Shown one piece after another: positions 35,501 through 44,379 of a stretch of 64,000 nucleotides of DNA. The translations under genes were made by a program, and so were the position numbers. The notes beneath the pieces are model-generated. The model was not told the origin of the DNA. It saw only the letters and a program-made list of their open reading frames with translations, and did no database searches. This DNA comes from FEB-10 sp963710645 (GTDB taxonomy: Bacteria; Acidobacteriota; Thermoanaerobaculia; Thermoanaerobaculales; Sulfomarinibacteraceae), in contig CAVQBD010000009.1 in NCBI GenBank assembly GCA_963710645.1, positions 682,001-746,000 on the forward strand, given 5' to 3'. Each line of letters opens with the position of its first letter. Position 1 is the stretch's first letter.

Positions 35501-35981
35501 ACCGTGCCGTCCGGCGAGACCCGAGCGCCGAAGATCTTCATGGGAGCAGCGCACGTGCCGGCGGTGTCTCGTTCTCCCAGACGACCAACCAGTGCTGTCC
35601 GTTCCAGGCGACCTCCGGCTCTTGCTGGGAGCCGACTTCCTGGCTGACGACGATCGGTGTCGTGTCGATGAGGTTTCCGCTCGAGTCCAGGCGGGCGGCG
35701 TACACGTCGCGGCCGGTCTGGTCCAGGCCTTGAGAGTTTTTGTAGGAAGTGCGCATGTCGGTCCAGACGACCAGAAAGCCGGCACCACCCGCTGCGATGT
35801 CGGCGTCCTCCTGGTCACCGATCGACTCACCCGGCACGCCCATGTCTCCGGGGGGGAAGGTCGGACCTTCCAGCTGTGGAAAGTCGGCTCCGGCGACCAT
35901 GGAGAAAAGGGACAGAGCCAGCTGGATAATAGAAAGCCGTACCATGAAACCCCGTGCGCCCTCTCCCGTCTTCTTCTGCAT
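32570..35981 (-). pseudogene. Large secreted PKD protein, two frameshifts
   Basis: Read across three frames it is one gene. The start has a signal peptide (VRLSIIQLALSLFSMVAGA) with GGGGGAGG upstream of ATG 35981. The central part repeats a WxGxxWLVVW/VSPDGTxLD pattern. Two PKD domains (33110-33600, SWLWHFGDG and SWIWDFGDG) precede a jelly-roll-like domain and the C-terminus FFADSFESGDTTLWTVTVP. Frames break near 35563 (PPAGTCAAPMKIFGA restores the family reading) and near 35330. Whether it is a pseudogene or an assembly error cannot be told from sequence. Confidence 0.8.
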
Positions 35982-36166
35982 GATGGCACCTCCCCCAACG
36001 GCTAACCGCTCGACGTCGACACCTTCGACGCGACCCTCGCGGTGCGAGAGGCGCCGGCGCTGTTGATGGATAATGGTTCTGAATCGCATTTCAATAGTCA
36101 GTGTAGGGAATCCCCAAAATGAGACACTTGCATAAAAGGCATGCCGCCGGCGCGATCCAACACGCC

Positions 36167-39100
36167 CTACTGCGACGCTGTGCTCCACCCTGACAAATCA
36201 CCCGACTCATAGCCGTCCGTGAAAATGAGGGAGGGAACGCCCACGATAAATGTGCTCTCGGCTTCCTCCCCGCCGTTGAATGCACTGTCCACAGCCCGCA
36301 ACGTCCACGTGTATGTGCCATCGGGCAGCCCGGCCAATGTCCACTCGCCGACGGCGCTCAAGCTGCCGGGTTCCGGTAGCCTGTGTGGGGTCAATGCCGG
36401 AGTGCCTTCACGATAGAGGCGGAGATCGTAGGTCAGCGCGTGCGGCGGGGTGAAATCATCACTCGCGGAGTCCCACCACAGCACGACGGTGCCATCAGTC
36501 TCATCTACCTGGGCGGTCAGTAACGAGGGAGCCGAGGGCGGTCGGTTCTGACCTTCGGCGTCGTTGCGGTAGACGTGCATTTGCGCCTCGACAAGGCCGT
36601 TTCCGCCCGGCACGAAGTACTGCCCGGCGATGAAATAGTCGAGATCGCCCTCTCCGTCGATGTCCAGCCAGGTGAACGATCCTCCTCGCGAACCGGACGC
36701 CAGCGGGGCAGGCAGTTGGTTGCCCGAGTCCGTGAATACGCCGTCCTGGTTGTCGTAGACCTTCGCGCGGCCCTCGATCTGCGAGCCGGAGTTGTAGTTG
36801 CCCGCCACGAGAATGTCCACGTCCCCATCGGAGTCGTAGTCGGCCCAGGTGGCGGCGGTCAGGTCCCACCAGCCCTCGCAGCGAGAGGCACGTGATCACT
36901 TCGATCGGAACGTAAGTCTCGGCGTCGTTTCGATAGATGCGGAGGACCGTATTGTAAGACCCATCGGTCTCCTTGATGTGGCCGGCCACCAGGATGTCGA
37001 GATCGCCGTCGCCGTCGTAGTCTCCCCACTGCGCTTCGCCGTGCTCGATGGTCAGGTTGAAGAGAATGTCCTCGCCGAGGAAGACGCCGCCCCCATCGTT
37101 GCGGTAGCGACGGATGAAACCGTCCTCGGTCAGAGGTGACAGGTGGACCAGCAGCAGGTCGAGATCCAGGTCGCCGTCGATAGTCGGCCCAAGCGCTTTG
37201 GGCGTGGACGGTCGGCGCGAAGCCCGCCTCCACCTCGGTGAAGTTCCACCCGCCGGTGCCGTTGGCGCCGTCATTCCGCATCAAGGCGGTGCGGTACGTG
37301 AACGTGCTGTCGTCCCAGACGGACGGCAGCAGAAGATCGATGTCACCGTCGTTGTCGTAATCCGCCCATGTGATAGACCGCAGATCGAAGTCGGCCTGGT
37401 CGTTGTCCTCCCAGTACGCGGGCAGCACGGTGTCGCTGGCCACCAGGGTCCCGGCGTCGTTGCGGTAGATCACCGTCTGGCCGTCCGTTCCGACCGCGAG
37501 ATCCTGATCTCCGTCGCCATCCACGTCGCCCCAGGCGAGGTCCGACGCCCCGGCGCTCAGCGTGCCGAGCGCCACGTCGATGTATGCGAACTCCCACTCC
37601 GCCGGACCGGCCGGACCGTCGTTACGGAGCAGTACGAGGCGCTCCTCCACGCTCGTGTGGTAGACAACGTAGTAACCCAGGACCGCGATATCGAGATCGC
37701 CGTCGCCGTCATAGTCGGCGGGCGCGGTGGTGGTCACCCAGAAGTCCTCGTCCTGCGGCGTCACGAAGAGCGGGTCGAGCGGGGTCACCTCGGTGAAATC
37801 ACCGAAGGTGCCGCCCGGACCGGGCTGGACCACGATGAACTGGAGGGCGCCGCCGGTTTCGCCGTCGTCATCGGTCACCGTCAGGCGCACATGGTACGTA
37901 TTGGCCGCCGCAAACACGTGCGTCGGGTGTTGTTCGGTCGACGTGCTCCCGTCGCCGAAGTCCCAAAGCCAGCTGACGATGGTGCCGTCGGGGTCGCTGC
38001 TGGTATCGGTGAAGGCGACGGACAACCCCGTGGTGACAAAGTTAAAGGACGCTTCAGGAGGCCGATTGAGCGGCGGCGGCGGCGGTCCCGCGAAATGCTC
38101 GATGGAGCCCTGAAAACCGGCTGCCCAGGCATCGCCTTCCGGCGTGGCGGCGATGGCCGCGAAGTTGCCGAAGCCCGTCGAACCGATATCCAGGACGGCC
38201 CAGTTCTGACCGCCCGTGGCCGTGTAGTAGGCCACCCCGGCATTCGTGCTGACCCACAGTTCGTTGGGGCCGAGCAGGTAGATGTCGGTGAGTTGGTCGC
38301 TTCCGTTGGGAGTTGGCAGAACCTGCCAAGTTGCGCCCCCGTCGTCGCTTCGAACCGCATACCCCCACCAGCCGACCGCGTAGCCAATGCTCACGTCAAA
38401 GAATTCCATGTCCTGGATCTGGAGCGGCGAGCCGGGAAGGTCACCCTGCATCCACGTCGCACCACCGTCAATACTGCGGTAGTAACGCCCGCTGACGTTT
38501 GCCGCCCAGCCGCTCTGGCCTGCGAAATCCACGGCGACGTAGGCCCCTGAAAAACCGGGGACGGACGTCCACGTGGCGCCGCCATCGGTCGTATGGAACA
38601 CGGCCGCGCCGCTGAAGCCGAAGCCGGTGACCCATCCGTCGAGGGGAGTGGTGAAGAAGAGATCCTCCGCCTCGAGACCCGAGGGCGTCGCCGCCGCAGC
38701 CGTCCACGTGGCGCCGCCATCGGCACTGCTGTACACGCGGGCGGCCTCGTCCACGGCTACGACTTCCTGTGGACCGATGACCTGCACTGCCTGAACATGC
38801 GACGTCGTAAACGGCTCGTGAAGAGTCCACGGCATCGCACCCGTGCTGGTCAGGACAGTGCCGTTCTCCCCGACGGCGATCAGGTTGCCGTCGGCGAAGC
38901 GATCCACATCGTTGATGGAATTCCCGGAGCCGCTCGAGATCTGCGTCCAACTGGCGCCACCGTCGACCGTCTTGATGACGAAGCCGGCGCCGTAGCCAAA
39001 ATAGCCGGTCAGCGGGTCGGCAAAGGCTGGCGCGGCGCTACCCAGAAAGCTGGGCTGGAGACCTGGCGAGGCGAAGGCCAGTACCCACGTCTGGCCCGCG

Positions 39101-40077
39101 TCCGGGGAGTGGTACATGTTGCCCGCGCCGTCGGAACCGACCACGGTCTGCGAGTCCGGCACGGCAAAGGCGAAGGACGCGGCGAAGGCGCCCGGATCCA
39201 TCACCTCGCCGAGGTCAGTCCAAGTCTGGCCGGCGTCGGAGGACCTGAAGATTCGGTCGTCGTAGTCCGGATAGGCGCCGGCTCGGCCCCACGCCAGCAC
39301 GACGTCGGCCGAAACCACAACGAGACGACTTCGACCGTCGGCCGATGCACCGGCGGACCAGGTGACACCACCGTCAGTCGAGCGCACGAAGGCACCGTCC
39401 ACGATGCCCACCGCGACAGATGCCGAGAGGAAGGCCACCGCGGCCGCGTTTCCGGCGTGCACCAGGGTGAACGTGGCGCCGCCGTCGATGGTGAGATACA
39501 GGCCGGTGTCCGACACTCCCAGCCCGGTCAGGTCATCGGCGAAGTCAAAAGCGAAGATGTCATTCGGGGAGGACTCCCACGACAGCCCGCCGTCGCGGCT
39601 GACGAAGTGGAAGGGGTTGCTCGAGGCCAAGCCAAAGCTCGTCGACCAGAACTCCATGAAATAGATCGAGCCAAGAAGAGGCAATTCGGTCCAGGTGGTT
39701 CCCCCATCGGTTGTGCGGTAGTTGGCGTTGCCCCAGGTCCAACCGTTCTGGTCGTCCAGGAAGAAGATCCCATTCAGCGGAGAGCCCAGGCTGAAAGGCA
39801 CATCGCGTTGGACCCAGGTGGCCCCGCCGTCGGCCGACTCGAAAAGAGCACCCCCGTCGTCGAAGGAGTTGTCGTCGGTGGCGATGAAGACTCGCTGCGT
39901 CGACGGTGCTCCGACGCCCCGGACGTCCAGGTAGGTCGGCAGAGGACTCTGCGTATCCCACTGCGCGACGACCGGGCTCGCCAGCAGGAGAATCGGGATA
40001 CAAAGGAATCGCCCCAGGCGATGTGCCATGTGACGGTTTCCACGTGCGACTTGGGGTCCTCTTCGATCAGCGCGCAT
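36167..40077 (-). pseudogene. Very large secreted BNR/PKD/FG-GAP protein, two frameshifts
   Basis: Read across three frames it encodes about 1300 residues. A signal peptide (FLCIPILLLASPVVAQ) is followed by about ten BNR/YCF48-like repeats (SADGGATWVQRD, TTDGGTTWTELP), a PKD domain (SWLWDFGDGST), FG-GAP/VCBS repeats (DYDGDGDLDIAV), a fibronectin-like domain and the C-terminus FTDGYESGDLSGWSTASQ. A single extra base near 37180 breaks DYDGD into DYRRR, and the frame shifts again near 36870 (CEGWWDLTAATWADYDSDGD restores it). AAAGGA precedes ATG 40077; ATG 40029 is the alternative start. Confidence 0.8.
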
Positions 40078-40467
40078 AATTCAGAGTCCTTTCTTCTCTC
40101 AGTTGGCCCTCGCGTCGCTCCAAGCGGCCAGGAAGCACACGCCGAGTTGCAGTTTCCCATCGGAACCTTGTTCGCCGCGATCTATGTCGACGTGGCGGGT
40201 ACCACCGGGGTGCATGAGTAGGCTCATCACTCGACAGTGTCGTTGGAATTGAAACCGAGACGCTATTTTGGAAATTTCTCCAAACTCCTCGATCTCCGCC
40301 GCATTTCTATCGGTGTCAGAAAGGTGCCTGGGGCGACTTTCATGGCGCGGTCGGTTTTCTGGGCGCCGGGGAATCAAGCTGAAAGCCGATTATGTTAGCT
40401 ACAACTGTGGTGCCGTTTCGGCTCTCGGCGGCTCGGTGGCCCAGCCGATCGCCACGAAAGGACCCCG
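40078..40467. other. Divergent intergenic region
   Basis: This 390-base gap separates the minus-strand BNR protein from the sigma-factor operon and should hold both promoters. I see a palindrome CGACAGTGTCG (40232-40242), a GGTGCCTGGGGCG element (40323), and a ribosome site AAAGGA before the TTG at 40468. No copy of the TGTCTCGA-N15-CACTGT motif is visible here. Confidence 0.5.
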
Positions 40468-41073
40468 TTGCAAGACGAACATTGGAGCGAATCCAGGGCG
40501 TTGGACCGGCGCCTGGTGCAGGGGTGCCTCCGCGGCAGCGAGGAGGCTTGGGTGGCGGTGTGGGAAAAATACGGACCGCTCGTCAAGTCCGTCTCTCGCC
40601 GTGTGGGCTGTGACGCGGAAGAGGCACGGGACGTCGTTCAGCGAGTAGCCCTGGTCGCCCTGCAGAACCTGAGCTCGTTGAACAACCCGGAAAAGTTGGG
40701 TGGCTGGCTCGCCGGTGTGGCCCGCCTACAGTCCCTCGAGGTGATCCGGAGCCGCCGGCCCGCCGCCAGTATCGATAGCCTGCAGCCGTCGATCGAGGTC
40801 CGGCTGGATGAGGAGCTGATCCGCGATCAGGAACTGGCCCTGCTGCACCACGCATTCGGCCGACTCGAGGACCGCTGCCGTCGTATCCTCCACCGTCTCG
40901 AGCTCAAGGAACCCGCCGATAAATACCGTGACGTGGCAGCGTCAGAGGGGCTGTCGGAATCCTCCATCGGGCCAATCAGGCGCCGTTGTATGCAGCGACT
41001 GCGAAAAATCGTCGATGGGTTGTCTCGAACCTCCCCCTCCACGCACTGTTCAGACGAGAGGTCGCGACGATGA
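40468..41073 (+). CDS. ECF sigma factor of the CHAT-protease locus
   Basis: The 201-residue protein has sigma70 region 2 (DRRLVQGCLRGSEEAWVAVWEKYGPLVKSVSRRVGCDAEEARDVVQRVALVAL and LGGWLAGVARLQSLEVIRSRR) and region 4 (HHAFGRLEDRCRRILHRLEL, YRDVAASEGLSESSIGPIRRRCMQRLRK). The SIGPIRRRCMQRL form of region 4 is typical of ECF factors linked to protease gene sets. The TTG start has AAAGGA upstream. Its stop overlaps the next ATG (ATGA). It likely recognises the motif found three times in the locus. Confidence 0.9.
   Translation: MQDEHWSESRALDRRLVQGCLRGSEEAWVAVWEKYGPLVKSVSRRVGCDAEEARDVVQRVALVALQNLSSLNNPEKLGGWLAGVARLQSLEVIRSRRPAASIDSLQPSIEVRLDEELIRDQELALLHHAFGRLEDRCRRILHRLELKEPADKYRDVAASEGLSESSIGPIRRRCMQRLRKIVDGLSRTSPSTHCSDERSRR
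41021..41049 (+). promoter_or_regulatory. Candidate ECF promoter 1 (TGTCTCGA-N15-CACTGT)
   Basis: TGTCTCGA (41021-41028) and CACTGT (41044-41049) are 15 bases apart, inside the 3' end of the sigma gene and 20 bases before the zinc-finger gene. GAGAGG follows at 41056-41061. The same arrangement occurs at 48238 and 51096. Confidence 0.6.
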
Positions 41074-41663
41074 ACCACTTGAGCGAATCACAGGTCATTG
41101 ACCTGATCTGCGGAGAGGACATTGCGGAGGCCGCCGAACATCTGAAGAGCTGTCGGCGCTGTCACCATCTCCACCGGTCGTGGATCCGCCGGATGGACTC
41201 ACTCAGGGATCTTCACCGGGAGAGCCTTGACGACGCAGAGCTCCACAATCTTCGTGCGATGTACCGCCACCTCGGTCCGAAGCCTTCCTTAGGGACTCGC
41301 TGGCCGGCGACTCTTGTTCGTGCCTCGGACGCGCCGCTGGCAGCGGTGCGCGGCACCACGGCCGGCACGATTCTGGAATTTTCGGCCGGGCCCTACAATG
41401 TCATGTTCCGCGTCGGGACCCCCGACCGCCGATCGACGGTCGCCGTGTACGGCCAGCTCACCAGTGGGGAGGGTACCGGCGACCTGGCGGGGAGGGCGTC
41501 CTTTACGGCCGGCGACGGGACCACGTTCATCTGCGATGTGGATCGGTTTGGGGAGTTTTTCCTGCCCGACGGGACGGCGGGACGATACCGCGTCCAGCTG
41601 TGGATCAACGGGGGGATCGTGGAGATCGAAGAGCTCCAGTTCGGAATCGATGAAAAGCAGTGA
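41070..41663 (+). CDS. Zinc-finger (zf-HC2-like) protein, probable anti-sigma
   Basis: The 197-residue protein has an N-terminal zinc motif, HLKSCRRC (about residues 24-31), as in zf-HC2 anti-sigma domains. It has no membrane helix. Residues 85-197 form a beta-rich domain (TVAVYGQLTSGEG, DLAGRASFTAGDGTTFICDVDRFGEFFLPDGTAGRYRVQLWI) resembling carboxypeptidase-regulatory or Ig-like folds. A cytoplasmic zinc protein right behind an ECF sigma gene is best explained as its anti-sigma or adaptor. It overlaps the sigma gene by four bases and the CHAT gene by 14. Confidence 0.75.
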   Translation: MNHLSESQVIDLICGEDIAEAAEHLKSCRRCHHLHRSWIRRMDSLRDLHRESLDDAELHNLRAMYRHLGPKPSLGTRWPATLVRASDAPLAAVRGTTAGTILEFSAGPYNVMFRVGTPDRRSTVAVYGQLTSGEGTGDLAGRASFTAGDGTTFICDVDRFGEFFLPDGTAGRYRVQLWINGGIVEIEELQFGIDEKQ

Positions 41664-44379
41664 CCAGAATTCGATCCTCCCCAAAGAGGTACGTCGGTTG
41701 CTCGAATCGGGAGACCAAGAGGCTGCCGGAGAGAGGATCCGTGAGCATACTGAACGTATCGCCCGGACGTCTCCGAAACAGGGTCGCCGCTGGTCGCAGC
41801 GGATCGCTTCAGCCGACTTCGAGCACACCCTGTTCGGCGCCTACGTTCGTTGGGCGGTGGGGGCGGTTCATCACCTGGCCGGTGATTCGTTCCTGGCGGA
41901 ACAGCACCTCGAGGACGCCGCGCGGGCGATGACGCGGGCGGGTCGGCCGGACCTCGCCGATCGGGTCTCGCTGACGCTGTTGGACGTCTATGGGGAGCAG
42001 CTCAAGCTGCACCGCGCCAGGGCGATGGCACGGCGCTTGGAGCGTCGATTCGTCGCACGGGGTGATGACGAACGGGGCGCCGTGGTCCTGGCGAATCTCG
42101 CCTGCGCCGAGGATGCCGCGGATCGGGTTGACCGGGCGCGAGCACTGTGGAAAAAGGCATTGCAACGGTACACGCCGGGCGGCCTTCGTCATCTCCTCGC
42201 ACGGGCCAATCTGGCCAACTCCTCCGCATTGATGGGACACTTCGACGAGGCCATTCGGGAGCACGGGGCGGTGGCGGACGCGGCGGGCGCCCTCGGCTTC
42301 GAGGCGCTGGCTTTGCAGGCCGACATGAACCTCGCCGAAGCAGAGTTCGCCATCGGCCACGTCGAAACCGCCCTCAGCCGCTGGCAGAACGTGCTTGCGA
42401 CCGCCCGACGGATGGGTGACGAGTACACGGAATTGGTGGCCGAAGTGGATCTCGCCGCAGCGGAGGCCGATCTTGGCGACTTCGACAGCGCCGAACGGCG
42501 GCTGGAAGCAGCGGTTCCGCGCGCCAGGGACGCAGGCCTACGGCGCGAGGAGGTTCGAATCGTCCGCCAGCTGGCTGTGCTCCGTACCGCCCGCGGCGGG
42601 CGGGGCGAACGGCGGCTGGCGCAGCGGCAGCTCCGCGGTTCCGGGCTTCAATTGCAGCGCGATCTGCTGACTGTGGACCTGCTGCAGATGGACCCGAATT
42701 GCGACGCCGCGGAGGCGGCCCGAGCGGCTCGGCGGCTCCATGCGGCCGGGATGCGGCACCGCGGCGCGGTGGGCCTTGCTTGGGCCGCCAAGCGATACCA
42801 GGAGCGCGGCGACAGATCCAGAGCCGTCCGACTGGCCCGGGAGGCTCTTGCCAAGGCGACCGGCTCGGCCTGGGTGGGCATGGTGGCCTACCAGGTCCTC
42901 GGTAGAAACGGCGGCGCCGAGACCACCCGGCACTTCTTCCGCGCCGTACACCGAGCGGACCAACTCCACGGCCGACTGGCCGCGACCGCGGATCGCACCG
43001 CGTTTCTCGAACTCCGCGGCGACGTCTACCTCGATTTGGTGGCGGCGCTGCTTAAACGCAATCGACCACGAGATCGACGGCGTGCTCTCGATGTGTTGTC
43101 CCGGTTTCGATCGGGCTGGTTAGTGGAGGAACTGGCTCGGCGGACCGATCGGGGGAACGATCCGGAGGTGCTGAAGTGGCAGGAGCTGCGGCGACGGCTC
43201 GCCGCCTTGCTGAACCAGGCGGAGGGTGAGGACGAACCCAGGGTGCGCCGGCTCGGGACGACAATCCACCGCGAGCTGCGGCAGGTGGAGGGGCAGCTCC
43301 GCGACAGCGAGCTGATCCTAGCCCGCCGCCGGCCCGGGTTACTGCCCGCAGCGCCGGGGGAGTCAGTCTCGAGGCAGCTGATGGATCGTCTGCCGGATGG
43401 TCACGTCTACGTCGAATATTTCCTGGACACGCGCGACCTGTTGACCTTCGTCGCGACCCGGAACAGGCTGACCGTCCACAGGACGCCGGTGGCGGCAGAG
43501 ATCCGGCGGCTGGTGGCGTCGGTTCGGTTTCACATGGACACCAACACCTGGCGTACCGGAGGATCATCGGCAGCGTCGGCCGAGGTTCTTCACGAGCGTA
43601 TCGGGAAGCTCGGCGAGAAGCTGTTGGGATATCTCCCCACCGATAAGTGGCGGGCGCTCTGGGTGGCACCACACGCCGAGATCTTCCACATCCCGTGGGC
43701 CGCGCTCGAGCTGCCCGGCGGTGGTGCCCTGGTGGACCGTGCGGTGTTTTCGCTGGTTCCGGGTGCCGGCGTCGCCGCGTCTCTCCTCCAAGACGCTCCC
43801 CGACGGCCCGTGCGGTTCGGCCTGTGCGGCGCCGGCGGTCACGATCTGCCCCTGGTGTCTCGGGAGCTGGACGCGATCTCCGGTCTCGGCACGGCCTCCT
43901 CGGTGGTCGAGACCGCAACCCGTTTGGATTTTCTCGACATGCTCGCGTCGCACGACGTGGTCCACCTCGCCGGTCACGCTGCCTTCCTCGACGGGATTCC
44001 CTCTGCTTCGGGCCTTCGACTCGCGGATGGCTACGTCACGGTGCACGATCTCGCGGCAAGCAGGATCCAGGCACAGTTGGTCAGCTTCGGGGTCTGCTCT
44101 GGCGCTCGCATGGCGGACCACGCCGACCTCCAGTACGAGGGTTTCCTGAGGGCCCTGCTCTCGGGGGGGGTGCGGACCGTGGTCGGGGCCATTTCTCCGG
44201 TCAGAGACGAGGTGGCTTACGACTTCGACCTCGAGTTCTTCCGCAGGCTCACTGCGACGGGCGACCCGGGGGAGGCTTACCAAGGAGCAGTTGTGCAGCT
44301 GCGCCGCAGTGATCCCCATCCTGCGACGTGGGGGAATTTCCATCTCTACGGAGACCAGCGAAACTGGAGGACCGCATGA
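41650..44379 (+). CDS. TPR-CHAT caspase-like protease
   Basis: The 909-residue protein has an N-terminal array of TPR-like helices (about residues 40-480; LANLACAEDAADRVDRARALWKKAL, AEAEFAIGHVETALSRW) and a C-terminal CHAT domain (about 590-905). The dyad is visible as VHLAGHAAF (His776) and FGVCSGA (Cys816). CHAT proteins are caspase-related peptidases, often triggered by partner proteins. It starts inside the zinc-finger gene and overlaps the subtilase start (ATGA), so four genes are coupled. There is no signal peptide, so it acts in the cytoplasm. Confidence 0.92.
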   Translation: MKSSDQNSILPKEVRRLLESGDQEAAGERIREHTERIARTSPKQGRRWSQRIASADFEHTLFGAYVRWAVGAVHHLAGDSFLAEQHLEDAARAMTRAGRPDLADRVSLTLLDVYGEQLKLHRARAMARRLERRFVARGDDERGAVVLANLACAEDAADRVDRARALWKKALQRYTPGGLRHLLARANLANSSALMGHFDEAIREHGAVADAAGALGFEALALQADMNLAEAEFAIGHVETALSRWQNVLATARRMGDEYTELVAEVDLAAAEADLGDFDSAERRLEAAVPRARDAGLRREEVRIVRQLAVLRTARGGRGERRLAQRQLRGSGLQLQRDLLTVDLLQMDPNCDAAEAARAARRLHAAGMRHRGAVGLAWAAKRYQERGDRSRAVRLAREALAKATGSAWVGMVAYQVLGRNGGAETTRHFFRAVHRADQLHGRLAATADRTAFLELRGDVYLDLVAALLKRNRPRDRRRALDVLSRFRSGWLVEELARRTDRGNDPEVLKWQELRRRLAALLNQAEGEDEPRVRRLGTTIHRELRQVEGQLRDSELILARRRPGLLPAAPGESVSRQLMDRLPDGHVYVEYFLDTRDLLTFVATRNRLTVHRTPVAAEIRRLVASVRFHMDTNTWRTGGSSAASAEVLHERIGKLGEKLLGYLPTDKWRALWVAPHAEIFHIPWAALELPGGGALVDRAVFSLVPGAGVAASLLQDAPRRPVRFGLCGAGGHDLPLVSRELDAISGLGTASSVVETATRLDFLDMLASHDVVHLAGHAAFLDGIPSASGLRLADGYVTVHDLAASRIQAQLVSFGVCSGARMADHADLQYEGFLRALLSGGVRTVVGAISPVRDEVAYDFDLEFFRRLTATGDPGEAYQGAVVQLRRSDPHPATWGNFHLYGDQRNWRTA

